Shown one piece after another: positions 22,980 through 33,569 of a stretch of 64,000 bases of DNA. The notes below the pieces were generated by a model. The model was not told the origin of the DNA, searched no databases, and saw nothing but the letters and a program-made list of their open reading frames with translations. Within the stretch, counting starts at the first letter, position 1; every line of letters starts with the position of its first letter. The DNA is from Dipteris shenzhenensis (Eukaryota > Polypodiophyta > Polypodiopsida > Gleicheniales), in assembly GCA_047967505.1 (NCBI GenBank), contig CM106540.1. One strand, written 5' to 3'. A program made the translations under genes and the position numbers.

Positions 22980-24043
22980 TCAATGGCAACCGGATAGGTG
23001 ACATATGATATGGTTGCACAAGTCGTGGTGCAATGGCCAAAGAAACAGAGTAGAGGACTTATGACACAAGACTTAGTCTATTGGTTGCACATGGTCGTCA
23101 AAAACAGCCTAGTGGGAGACATGACCAACAAGGGTGTTCCCTTCTTCTTTCTTCTCAAAAGCGTGAAAGAATTTGAAGTGGTACCCTTCATTTTGGCATT
23201 ATGATAGGATCTTAAAGTAATCAAAATCAGAAGTACAAGCAAACACAGTTGTACCCTGCCACATGGGCCTTTCTGCCAAGCATGCACCATGCTGCCATAA
23301 CTTTTAGTGCTGTTGACAGCTGTAGTACAGGCCCCCCGTTCTGCTATCCTGATTGTTGTATAGATGGCTCAAATTGTCATCGTGTTGGCATTCAATTCGC
23401 TGTCCTGCAAAAGGCAGTACTACAAGTGATGAAATATTTACCCACAGCCAATGCTTTAAGTGAGACATTGTTCAACCAGATCATCAGGAGAGTCCTGCAA
23501 ATAGTAAGTATCACGCCTTTGCATGAAAGATATTGAAGTATTACACGATTGCATGAAATACCTCTCAAATTGAATAACCTTATCGGTGAAACCAGGCCTC
23601 AGGCCATCTCTTCTCATGGTACTGAGTCTTGGTGTAACGTGCACTTGTTTTTGCATTGTGTGAATACTCATCTAGTTATTCAATGAGTTTCGAAGCAAGG
23701 TTCTCCATACCCATCACTTGGTGATTCATTTATTTAACACACACTCAGTGCCACGTTGTGTTAATTCTCTTGCTCCATTTGTTCCCTTCATTGTACTCAA
23801 TCTCAGTGATTCATTTATGTAATGTACACTCAGTTCTCCGTTGTGCTATTTCACTTGCTCTACTTTGTTTCTAGACAATTGGTTTAAGCAAAGGCTCTCT
23901 ATACCCAGTCTTTCCAGTGCACACCATTATCACAGGCATCCTCAGCCCTGCGGACATCTGATTGGTACTCATTCCAGCTAGATATCATGAAAGCGCGGCT
24001 GGAGGCTTTAGAACACTCAAAACCAGCCAATGGCCATGTAGCT
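22980..24043. other. No gene recognised
   Basis: Short unsupported open frames only. A phrase near 23720-23760 (GTGATTCATTTATTTAAC ... CACACTCAGT) recurs in diverged form near 23805-23840, a weak tandem repeat. Confidence 0.4.
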
Positions 24044-24941
24044 TGAAACCGGCCTTCGATAAACAAAGGGGCAATGATCTTCCTCTACTCAGTCATAAAC
24101 TTCATAAATGGCCACAATGCAAGCTTCAGTTACTTCAATCGATTAGCACAACTTAGAAACAAACTTCAACAACAATAAAGTGAGGCTAAAATGCCCCTGC
24201 TCAATGAAAATAGTACATAGTGCACCCACTGGCCCCAAATGCCTTGGCGACCCTTACGGTATATATTCAATGCTTCTGAATGGAAATGCTTTACAATAGG
24301 GGATGAACCCTGCACTGTTCCTCTCTGCAAATGCTCTACCTGTCTTTAAGGCATCTAATCCAAGTGCACCACTAGAATTCCCACTGGCAAGGCATACTCA
24401 GGCACCCACTTCTGATCTGACCCAACTAAGAGGCATTTAGGCATCCAAACCACTGGCAAACTGAGCTAAAGCAACCTCAAGGCTATCACATGCACCCACA
24501 CTGTCCTTGGGCTGCTTGAGCTCAATTTGCCAGTGGTTTCGGTGCCTGAATGCCTCTCAGTTGGGTCAGATTAGGAGTGGATACCTTAGTATGCCTTGCC
24601 AGTGGGAATTCTAGTGGTGCACTTGGATTAGATGCCTTGAAGACAGTTAGAGGATTTGAAGAGAGGACAGTGCAGGGTTGAATCCGTGTTGTAAAGCATT
24701 TCCATTCAGAAGCATTAAATAAATACCGTAAGTGGAGCCAAGACATTTGGGGCCAATGGGTGCACTGTGTACTATTTTCATTGAGCAGGGACATTCTACC
24801 TAACCTTTGTTGTTGTAGAAGTTTGTTTCTAAGTTGTGCTAAGTGATTAGAGTGACTGAAGCTTGCATTGTGGTCATTTATGAAGTTTATGACTTAGTAG
24901 AAGAAGATCATTGCCCTTTTGTTTATTGAAGGCCGGTTTCA
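24044..24941. repeat. 898-bp palindrome made of two inverted R-family copies
   Basis: The left arm 24044-24482 and right arm 24505-24941 are reverse complements of each other along their length with scattered mismatches and small indels, around a loop of about 22 bp. Both outer tips carry the TGAAACCGGCCTTC start of the R family, so the arms are head-out copies of its first ~440 bp. The structure would form a very long hairpin in single-stranded DNA or RNA. Confidence 0.9.
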
Positions 24942-25147
24942 GTGGTTCCATTGTCGGGATAGTGACAATCTTCCCATAGAGGTAAGCCCTGGTAGTGTTG
25001 GGTGAAGGACACTTTCATTGCAATTGTTGCTATATCCATCAATCTCAACAAGCATGTCACACCGTGAGAGGTCGTTGACCATCTCTCATATTTTTTTTCG
25101 AGAAAAAGAGACAAATTTGTATTGAGAGATTCAGCCTTCTAGCTCAT

Positions 25148-26250
25148 GCAGGACAGCAAAGGATGCTTGCGACAAATTGGCTTCTCTTTATCAGATTTGC
25201 AATGAGGCACGTGTTGCATATTTAAGAAGGCAATTGCAGGAAGTAAGCATGAATGAAGGTGACTCTATGGAGGCATATACTTGACAAAGGTCAAGGACCT
25301 CATGGAACAACTTGCCAATATTGATGAGGTGGTGCCAAATTCTCAGCTTGTCTGTATCACATTGAATGGGCTGCCATATACGTATCAAGGGTTTGCTACA
25401 ACCCTTCGACTAGTGGCCATGGGTAATCCAGACCACTACTCCTTTGATCAATTAGTCACTTTGCTTTTGCAGGAAGAGCAAAGTCGTGCTAAAGCCTGTG
25501 GGCAAGCCTAAAACTATTATCGCAAGCCAGGGCATGAAATTTCAGAATGCAGGAAGCGCATTGCTTCGGAGAAAAAGAAAGCAGGATTGACAGTCAATGC
25601 CTCACATGCAATTGAATCCCACGAGCCAGCAGATGCCTCACATGCACATGCTCTCCAGGATGATTGGGCATGGGCTGTCCATTGCTCCTTTGATCCCTCC
25701 AAAGTTGATGCATTCTTTACTGCTAATGATGCTCAGTCTTGGTATTTTGATAGTGATGCTTTGAAGCACGTCACATCTTGAGATAGTTGTTTCATTCCTT
25801 AGCTAATGCACCTTGAGGGGGGACTGTCACATGTGCTAATAATGCTTCCTATGCTGTAAAAGGAATTGGAGATGTGCAGCTCACATCCATTTCAAGCCAT
25901 CCTGTCACTACAGAAGATAAGTCAAAGAAGAAAAGATGCAACTATTGTCGCAAGCCTGGACATGACATTTCAGAATGCAAGAAGCGCATTGCTTCGGAGA
26001 AAAAGAAAGCAGGATTGACAGTTAATGCCTCACATGCTATTGAATCCCATGAACCAGCAGATGCTTTACATGCACATGCTCTTCAGGATGATTGGGCATG
26101 GGCTGTCCATTGCTCATTTGATCCCTCCAAAGCTGATGCACTCTTTATTGCTAATGATGCTCAGTTCTAGTGGTGCTTCCAAGCATGTCACATCTTGCAG
26201 ACAGTTGTTTCACTCTTTAGTTGATGCACCTCGAGGGGGGACTGTCACAG
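25148..26250 (+). pseudogene. Copia A gag/protease with tandem duplication
   Basis: The gag core (MEQLANIDEVVPNSQLV, YTYQGFATTLRLVAMGNPD) leads to a first knuckle copy, which has lost its first Cys (YYRKPGHEISECRKR). The protease motif WYFDSDALKHVTS follows, with DSGA changed to DSDA, then SISSHPVT. A second copy follows: CNYCRKPGHDISECKKR, then a SSGASKHVTSC-type protease motif, ending at RGGTVT. The two copies share extended identity, so the duplication is younger than the family. Confidence 0.85.
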
Positions 26251-27870
26251 CAAAGGAAAGTTCCCAGATGGCGTCTTGACACATTGAGGGACAGCAAAAC
26301 AAGATCAACCTTTTGCTGCCCGGACAAGATCAGGGAATAGATAGATGCATGGTCACTTTCTTGAGTTTGCACTTCTTGCTACAGCTTGCAATGAAGAGCC
26401 TTTGTGCCATAAGGATCTTTTTGACAGCAAAGCGTGAATGGATGCAATGAGAGCTGAGCTACAATCCATTGCCAAAAATGACACATGGGAATTAGTGGAT
26501 CTCCCTCCCGGCAAGCATGCCATTGGTAATTGATGGGTCTACAAATTAAAAAGGAAATCTGATGGCAGCATAGATCGACATAAAGCCCGTCTTGTTGCAA
26601 AAGGGTATGCCCAACAACAAGGCATTGGCTTTGAGGAGACCTTTGCTTCCACTTCCAGGATTACTACTATTAGATGTGTCATTGCCATTGCAGCCCATCA
26701 CCATTGGCAAGTGCACCAGCTTGACATCAAGACTGCCTTTCTTCATGGGGATCTGCAGGAAGAAGTTTATGTGACACAACCTCCTGGCTTTGAGGTGGTT
26801 GGCTTTGAAAACAAGGTATGCTCGCTGAGAAAAGCCCTTTATGGTTTGAAGCAAGCACCCAGGGTATGGTATGCTAAAATTCATGCACACTTACTGTCCC
26901 TTGGTTTTCAGAATAGCCCCACAGAGCCCACTTTATGTCCGTGGGAGTGGATCTGATTTTTTAGTGCTGATTTTATATGTGAATGACATGCTGATCACGG
27001 GCCCTGATACTCAGCATATTGCAGCTTTCAAGGCTGATTTGCAGCAAGCTTTTGAAACGTCAGACATGGGACAGTTGCACTATTATTTGGGCATTCAATT
27101 TGCTCATGTTGAGGGGGGTATCATGATGTCACAATCCAAGTATATTGGACAGCTCCTTCATCGGATTCAGTTTGAGGATTGCAAGCCAATCTTTACTCCA
27201 ATGGACCCTGGCTTCAAATTTTCAGCTCATGATGGGAGCCCACCATGTGATATCACTCTTTATCAGTAGGCTGTTGGATGTCTCATTTACTTATGCCACA
27301 CCAGGCCTGACTTACAGTATGCAATATCCCAGCTCAGCAGGTTCATGCACATGCCCAGTTCACAGCATTGGCAGGCAGTGAAGAGAGTCTTCAGATGTCT
27401 TAGAGGCACTCAGGATTTAGCCCTCTTCTATGGTGATCAGGGTTCACTTACCATGCATGCTTACACGGATAGTGATTGGGCAGGTTATTTCGACACCAGA
27501 GTGTCACATACCGGCAATTGTTTTCTGCTTGGCAGTTCATGTATCTCTTGGCTCAGCAAGAAGTAACCAACAGCTGTGGGGTTGAGTACAGGGCAGCCTT
27601 CATTGCTATAGTAGAGTGCGTTTGGCTTCGACAGTGTGTCTGGCTTTGATAGTTACTTACAGATCTCGGTATTCGCTAGACATCCTCCACTATGGTCTAC
27701 ATTGGTAGCCACAGTGCTTTGGCCATTGTGCGTAATCCAGTGTTTCATGCGCGTACCAAGCACATTGAAGTTCACTATCATTATGGTCGTCAGCAGGAGA
27801 TTTAGAGTTGTCCTACCTTCACACAAAGGACAACATAGCAGATATGTTGACAAAGGCACTTCCTCGTCCC
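26250..27870 (+). pseudogene. Copia A reverse transcriptase and RNase H
   Basis: Motifs are MRAELQSIAKNDTWELVDLP (about 26450), [19 protein letters not shown] (26590), [20 protein letters not shown] (26710), [20 protein letters not shown] (26825), LYVNDMLITGPDTQ (26975), GQLHYYLGIQFAHVEGGIMM (27070) and AVGCLIYLCHTRPDLQYAIS (27270). RNase H motifs are YTDSDWAGYFDTRVSHTGN (27460), then CISWLSKK followed by a stop. The C-terminal NIADMLTKALPRPKF lies near 27835. The catalytic Asp-to-Asn change and the stops make it inactive. Confidence 0.88.
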
Positions 27871-28042
27871 AAGTTCAAAGTCTTTCGACATGGTTCACAC
27901 TTGGTTCCCTTTGTTACATGATCTGGCATACCTTGTACATTCTCATAGGTGTCTATATCCTTTTGGATGAACATGTGCCACCATGACCAGAAAATACAAG
28001 GTATTCTGAGACGTTTCCAGAATACTTCAATGGAGGGGGGTT

Positions 28043-28288
28043 TGTAGGCCATCTTCTCCCGGTTGTATTGATGCCCTTTGCGCCTTGGTATGTGCCATGT
28101 AGCTTTATTTATTGGCACTTAGGGCACCTAGTACTTTTAGTGTCTTATGACACCTAGTACTAGTGGTACCACTAGGACACTAGGTCCTTGGGTTCTTTTT
28201 TATAGTACTTTGTACTTTCATTTTCATTACACTAGTTGATGTGACGGCTTCCACTTCTTGCTCCACTCTTGTGCATCCTTTGCTTCCA
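28043..28288 (+). repeat. 3' LTR of copia A
   Basis: It follows the polypurine tract and starts TGTAGGCCATC like LTRs of C and D. It is more diverged (GGTTGTATTGATGCCCTTTG, then CACCTAGTACTTTTAGTG blocks). It ends in a TTGATGTGACGGCTTCC-like region and about ...CTTCCA. The right boundary was judged from where gypsy gag resumes. Confidence 0.7.
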
Positions 28289-29720
28289 TGAGCCTACAGG
28301 ACAAGAGGAAGATAGAGTTTCAGAGAGCTTTGAAGAGGAGCACAGCATCAGCGGGGGTGATGACCAGCAGGATAGTGGGGCACAGCCAGTTTCTCTTGAG
28401 CATGCCACTGAGGACTCACAGGATGAGGTAGAGGAGCTTGCTCCCAATACGCTTTTTCAGTTGCGAATGCAAAGTGTATCAGGAGCCCTGTCACAATTGC
28501 AACATGTTGTCACTGAGATTCTGCAAGCTTCTCCCCCTATGGTTGCTCCCCTTGGAAGCATAAAGACAGCTCAGAAGAAACATAAGAAGCATAAGAAGAC
28601 CCTTAGGCATGTTCCTTTCAGTGGACAGCACCTTCGATCACGCGTGTAGCGGGTAATGCCAACAACTTTCATTCAATCAATCAGGGACAACAAGCCCTTC
28701 CTCAGTCCACGATGCATCCATGATATTTTGGAGGGGGATTGGTTTTTCAGGCAATGGTGGCACCATCTGTAGAGGCACCTGGAATGCCATGTAGTTTTAT
28801 GGGCAGCACACAGCCCAGAATGCAGAAATTCCAGCAACCTATGATGGGTGGATGCCCCCTGCAAATGCCAATATGATGTACTCGAACATTGGGATGCAAC
28901 CTAGAATGCAGACATGAATGCATAGGACAATGGGAAATACTTGGAATATGCCACAGATGCAGGGAGTGGGACCTGGAATGCCAAACCCCACCATGGGTAC
29001 GGGTGAAATGGCTCAAAATGCAGGAGCAGTGATGCCCCCACCATTGTTACAGCCCCCCGTTTATGATAATCTCGCTCCTAAAGGCAAGTTGAAAGATTAC
29101 AAGAGGGAGGGGCAACTGTAAAGTTTGAGACCTTCAATGGGATGTAGGACAAATTGAAGGTTTTATTATTCGTACAACATTTTGATGCTGCCTACTCAGG
29201 TGGACACTTAAAGAATCCTCCAAAGTCCGAAAGGCAGCTACCTTTTTGAAGGGCAATGCGCTCGAATGGTGGACAAACCTTTCCTTGCAAGGCAGAGCAC
29301 CTACCACTTGGGTCAAATTCAAGCAGGTCTTCTCAGCAGGATGGCTTACTACCACTTTTGAGGTGGATATCATGACCGCCTGGTACAAGGTAGATGTTGC
29401 AAATTTCATAAATTTGGAGGAATACGATAAGAAGTTTTGGGAAGCCCTACTGCCAGTGAATTCTTACAGACATGTACCGCTGTGCGAGCAATTTGAAAGG
29501 TATTGCTGTTGGTTTCCAAAGGAGATTTGGGACTACTGCACGAAGACAAGGGTTTCCAATATGTCTTAGTTGGTTGAGAATGCCACTACCGCTTATGCAC
29601 TAATGCAAGGGAAAGTTTATGGGTTCAAAGGAAGCTCGCAGGAGACATCAAGGTGAAAGGGCAGCAAGACGGAATTCCCTAAGAAGTTCAGAAAGTTTTT
29701 GCAGCCCATGAAGGTAAATT
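28289..29720 (+). pseudogene. Ty3/gypsy element G1, gag
   Basis: The N-terminal acidic stretch (ESFEEEHSISGGDDQQDSG, SQDEVEELAPNTLFQLRMQ) continues to a Met/Pro/Gln-rich segment (28760-29060). The gypsy gag core follows: FLKGNALEWWTNLSLQGRAP at about 29236-29300, then WVKFKQVFSAGWL. This core is typical of plant gypsy capsid domains. Stops and frame changes occur near 29120. The frame is cut at 29720 by an inserted element and resumes at about 32101 with the nucleocapsid knuckle. Confidence 0.8.
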
Positions 29721-30169
29721 TGTTGGAACACTGAAAGGAAAGAGTAGAGTTGACACAAAATCAGAATACTTGCTTATAGAATGAAGAAGAAAGAGGTCCT
29801 TAAGTAGGCACCTCATACAAGGTCACTGACATCACTGATGACCTCAAAACTCCACAATCATCTCCTCAATCTGCTCCTAGATTCACTCAATCATCCTATG
29901 TGGCTTTTCCACCACCTAACTGTGCTTGTGGGCACCTAACTGTGCCTCTAGCACTCACACATAGAAACATAAGGTGTTTGGAAAAGCCACATAGGATGAT
30001 TGAGTGAATCTAGGAGCAGATTGAGGAGATGATTGTGGAGCTTTGAGGTCATCAGTGATGTCAGTGACCTTGTATGAGGTGCCTACTTAAGGACCTCTTT
30101 CTTCTTCATTCTATAAGCAAGTATTCTGATTTTGTGTCAACTCTACTCTTTCCTTTCAGTGTTCCAACA
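29721..30169. repeat. LTR-derived hairpin (198-bp arms)
   Basis: 29721-29918 and 29972-30169 are reverse complements with a single mismatch seen by eye (GAGTTTTG versus GAGCTTTG). About 53 bp lies between them. Both arms are the 3' part of the element's own LTR at 31807-32095. Confidence 0.93.
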
Positions 30170-31023
30170 TGGTATCAGAGCCATTTGATCCCCCTTGAGC
30201 CCATTTCTGCCACATCATCATCATCTTCTTCTTCTTCTTCTTCACCATCTCTCCCTCTTCTCCCAAAAATTTGCTTGAGCTTGTTCTCCTTCAATCCTCA
30301 ACCATTTCCCACGCCCTTTCTGCTGGAGATCCCTCTTGTTGGGGCGAGTTTACGGCTGCAAGCAATTGAAGTATAATTCGCGCTGCTGGTCGCCATTGCA
30401 CGAAAATCGTCGATCCTTCTTCCTGCAAGTTCTCTGCGCCTGCTCTGTCTTTGCCTAATTCCTTCCAGGGCAAGCTTCTCCATACCTAGAGCTACCTTGT
30501 GCTGAAATCTGAGCAGCAATGGCTGCATATTGAAGGAGAAAACAGAGAAAAACCAGTCGACTTTGTTCAAGAAGGTGAAGGCGACCTGACGCATATTTTC
30601 GCCTCTTCTTCCCAGAGGATCTACTGTGGTATACCAGCTTTCTTTTGCCTCAGAAAGCCCCCTTTCTTTTGCTTTGAAGAGTGTGATATGAGCCCTCCAA
30701 GTTCAGCTCTCTAGTTTTGACAGTTTTGACATACTTTTGAAAATGATGCTACATAAAATGCTACTCTAGCATTTCTGGTCTTTTGAAGTTTTTAATAACT
30801 TCACTACAAGTGTTGCTTCAGTTTTGTTTTGACTTGCTAGACCTGGTTGTGATTGGAAAGTGTTCATTTCATCCACTTCTATGAAGCATGTAAAAGAAGC
30901 ATCATTGTTTGAAATCTAGTCACTACTATTTGCTACATCAAGTGCTCATACTTTGGAAGTATTTTAGTTATTTTTGCCCTGCAAGAGAGAAGACACTACC
31001 CAATACTTGGGTTAGAGCCTCTC

Positions 31024-31425
31024 ATGGCTTGCTTATGCCAAATATATGAAAAGCCAAAACATAAAGCAATGTCTTGTTATGCTACAAAGGATGAAAATGC
31101 CAATCTGACTTCCTTGTTGAAGATTGCCAAAACAATGGTTGCCAAAAAGGAAGCAAATACAGAGATCTACACTCTCATGGCATTTTTATTTGACTCCAAG
31201 TACAAGAAAAAGATGAAGGTCAGATACCTCAGATATGCTTCTCTACACAACTATGGAGATGACAAGATAATTGTTCTCTTGAAGGATATGACTTTAAGAT
31301 CCACTTGTTCTATCATAGTACCATCTTATAAGGCGCTAGACACTGCCCATGTGGTAAGACCTTGCCTTGACATGGATATTTTGCCTCCACAAGATGAGGC
31401 ATCCCATGAAGATTATGCATTTTAA
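31024..31425 (+). CDS. 133-codon ORF in the non-autonomous element (gag-knuckle-like start)
   Basis: The ORF starts MACLCQIYEKPKHKAMSCYA. This resembles a copia gag zinc knuckle (CxxC....H....C) in which the second Cys is Tyr, so it probably does not bind zinc. The rest (NLTSLLKIAKTMVAKKEA, RYLRYASLHNYGDDKII) is not recognised. It ends LPPQDEASHEDYAF. It is the only sizeable uninterrupted frame of the element. It may be a gag remnant fused to unrelated sequence, or an open frame kept by youth rather than selection. Function is unknown. Confidence 0.45.
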   Translation: MACLCQIYEKPKHKAMSCYATKDENANLTSLLKIAKTMVAKKEANTEIYTLMAFLFDSKYKKKMKVRYLRYASLHNYGDDKIIVLLKDMTLRSTCSIIVPSYKALDTAHVVRPCLDMDILPPQDEASHEDYAF

Positions 31426-31806
31426 ATCATCTCTATGTATGCTCCAGATCTCTCTTTTTATGTCAAGGTACTCAGCCTGGATAGTCCTCCAAAATGAATG
31501 AAAATAAATTATTGTGTGTTGTGTGTTGTGTGTTTTGTAAACACCTCTGGTCACCTTATGATGTAGGCCATGTGTATGTTTGTTCCATGGTACCTCCTAC
31601 AGACATTGTGTGCATGTACATGTAGGGGAGATAACCATTGGAAGGTCTGTTTGTATCCCTTTCTGTTTACCTTACACCCAAGGAAACCCTTGCTAGCATG
31701 AGAACCTAGCCATAGATTTATCCTTGACCACCATGAGATGGCATGAGAAACTATGAGACTAGATGTATCCTTGACATAGCTTGAGGCATTCCCTTGAGGG
31801 GGGGTT

Positions 31807-32095
31807 TGTTGGGATATCTCAAGGTGTATGCCTCAGGCACACCTTATGTTTCTATGTGTGAGTGCTAGAGGCACAGTTAGGTGCCCACAAGCACAGTTAG
31901 GTGGTGGAAAAGCCACATAGGATGATTGAGTGAATCTAGGAGCAGATTGAGGAGATGATTGTGGAGCTTTGAGGTCATCAGTGATGTCAGTGACCTTGTA
32001 TGAGGTGCCTACTTAAGGACCTCTTTCTTCTTCATTCTATAAGCAAGTATTCTGATTTTGTGTCAACTCTACTCTTTCCTTTCAGTGTTCCAACA
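31807..32095 (+). repeat. 3' LTR of the non-autonomous element
   Basis: A 289-bp LTR from TGTTGGGATATCTCAAGG to CAGTGTTCCAACA. It contains a tandem-like CACAGTTAGGTG pair near 31870-31905. It is nearly identical to the direct and inverted partial copies at 29721-30169, indicating recent insertion. Confidence 0.93.
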
Positions 32096-32100
32096 AAATT

Positions 32101-32745
32101 TTGTTGCAGGATAGAGGCGACGAGTATCGACCCGCATGTATGATGAGAAAAAGCAAATTCTTTATGATGCCAACAAGTGTTATATTTGCAAGGAGGAAGG
32201 CCACATGGATTTTGAATGCCCACATAAGAAGTGGAAGTTCCCTCCTATTGAGCAGGGTGAGCACAAGGAGTAAAAGAGGACTGATCAGAAGAATAAAAAG
32301 CCCAAGCCCACTTTTGGTCTTTTGCCAGACTTGATCGGGGCTGTTCAGACTATAGATGCTACAGAGTTATGCTGGGCATGGGGACAGATAAGAGACGAGA
32401 CAGCTCTGATGTTTTTCGATCCATGAGCAAAGGCCAACTTCATCTCTCCAGAGCTGGCTGGAAAGTTGGGAATTCAGGTAGAAGAGACGGGTCCCTTGTG
32501 TGATGCACATAACGCTTGTACGGGACTCAGCCAGGCAGTTACTCCGGTGATAGGCAAGCTGCGGATGCATATTTAGAGCTACGTGGACATAGAAGAGTTC
32601 CATATTATGCCGTTGAATGGTTGTGATGTGTACTTGGGGATACGTTGGCACTTTCGTGTTGGGGCTGTTTTGGATACAAAGAATAAAACAATCACAATCA
32701 CTCACCGTGGCAAAACCCACATTCTTGATGCTAAATTGAAGGGAG
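32101..32745 (+). pseudogene. Gypsy G1 nucleocapsid knuckle and protease
   Basis: The CCHC knuckle CYICKEEGHMDFECPHKK is at about 32178-32225. The protease region reads ALMFFDP-stop-AKANFISPELAGKLGI (32405-32475), where the catalytic DxGA has a stop in place of the Gly codon. It ends with MPLNGCDVYLGIRWH (32610), the conserved gypsy protease-RT connector. It is interrupted at 32750 by copia B. Fusing across B gives ...LKGES/IPVVSASAIG, continuous frame. Confidence 0.85.
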
Positions 32746-32750
32746 AATCC

Positions 32751-33022
32751 TGTGGGCCATCTTTTGGTGGTTCTAGTGATGCCCTATAGGCCATGGTGTG
32801 TGCCTTGTAGGCATAAGTGTAGGCACTTATAGTGTTAGTGCCTTCTATGCCACATAGGACACTTAGTCCTATGTGACACCTAGGACACTTAGTCCTAGGC
32901 CTAGATACAAGTACTTTGTACTTGTGTTTAGGAACCTTATCCATCAATGTAAGTTTGACGTGATTTCTTCCTCGACTCGTCGTGTACCTACACTCACTCT
33001 CTCTCTTCACTTCACACCTTCA
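32751..33022 (+). repeat. 5' LTR of copia B
   Basis: A 272-bp LTR, TGTGGGCCATC...CACACCTTCA. It contains two adjacent dyads, CACATAGGACACTTAGTCCTATGTG-type and CCTAGGACACTTAGTCCTAGG-type (about 32863-32913), conserved in the LTRs of C and D. The 3' LTR survives only as 37103-37171. Confidence 0.93.
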
Positions 33023-33179
33023 GTGGTATCAGAGCAGGTTTTGCTCGTCTTCCAGCTCTACTCAGCCCTCGAGTCCTCCATTGCTCTTTGGGAAGTCTGT
33101 TGCCCTGCTGGTCGACATATCTTCAGCAACTGCAGTTTTTCGAGGTCACCTGTTCCGTACTGCATACAATATCTTAGCC

Positions 33180-33550
33180 GTACAGCCCGTACGTGAACAC
33201 GTACATCGCCGTCGCCGTACAACTGTGCGTCACCGTACTGTGCATCGTCGTACCGTACTGCCACAGTCCATACGTGAGCAAACCTGCATCACCTGTACCT
33301 TCTACGTTGTCGTCGTACATCCGTACTCTGCGCCGTACACTGTGCAGTACCTTCCGTACTCTGCGTCATCACTTACCTTCAGTGGTAGTTCGCCGTACGT
33401 ACGGTGAGCAGTTCGCCGTACGCTGTACTTGCAGTGCGCCGTCGTACTGTACCGTACGTGAGAAGACCTGCGTCCGTACGTTGCGCTGTACTCCATCCGT
33501 ACATCGTACTGTACCGTATGCCATTTCGTACCTTCGCTGTACAAGGTCCT
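33180..33550 (+). repeat. GTAC-dense leader segment of copia B
   Basis: About 26 GTAC tetramers (many as CCGTAC or TCGTAC) occur in about 370 bp of the untranslated leader between primer site and gag. Stops are rare in all frames here, giving spurious overlapping open frames. Shorter versions of the same segment are in C (44960-45060) and D (60740-60800). Confidence 0.85.
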
Positions 33551-33569
33551 TGGTCTCAGTGCAGTCATC

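Larger units (their letters stand above)
25148..28288 (+). mobile_element. Ty1/copia element A, 5'-truncated and internally rearranged
   Basis: It belongs to the same family as B, C and D. It begins abruptly inside gag (TGCAGGACAGCAAAGGATGC). It then has the zinc knuckle to protease segment twice (25517-25910 and 25925-26250), then jumps to the integrase-RT linker (about 26250), followed by RT, RNase H, a polypurine tract (TGGAGGGGGG, 28031-28040) and a 3' LTR (28043-28288). The integrase is missing. The RT catalytic box reads YVND instead of YVDD (about 26985), and several stops are present. Confidence 0.88.
29721..32095 (+). mobile_element. Short non-autonomous LTR retroelement with an inverted 5' LTR
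   Basis: It is flanked by the 5-bp target duplication AAATT (29716-29720 and 32096-32100). The right end is a 289-bp LTR (31807-32095; TGTTGGG...CCAACA) preceded by a CCTTGAGGGGGGG polypurine tract. The left end is not a normal LTR. An inverted LTR copy (29721-29971) runs into a truncated direct copy (29972-30169), which is followed by the primer site TGGTATCAGAGCC (30170). The internal region has no RT, integrase or protease. Removing the element plus one AAATT rejoins gypsy G1. Confidence 0.9.
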
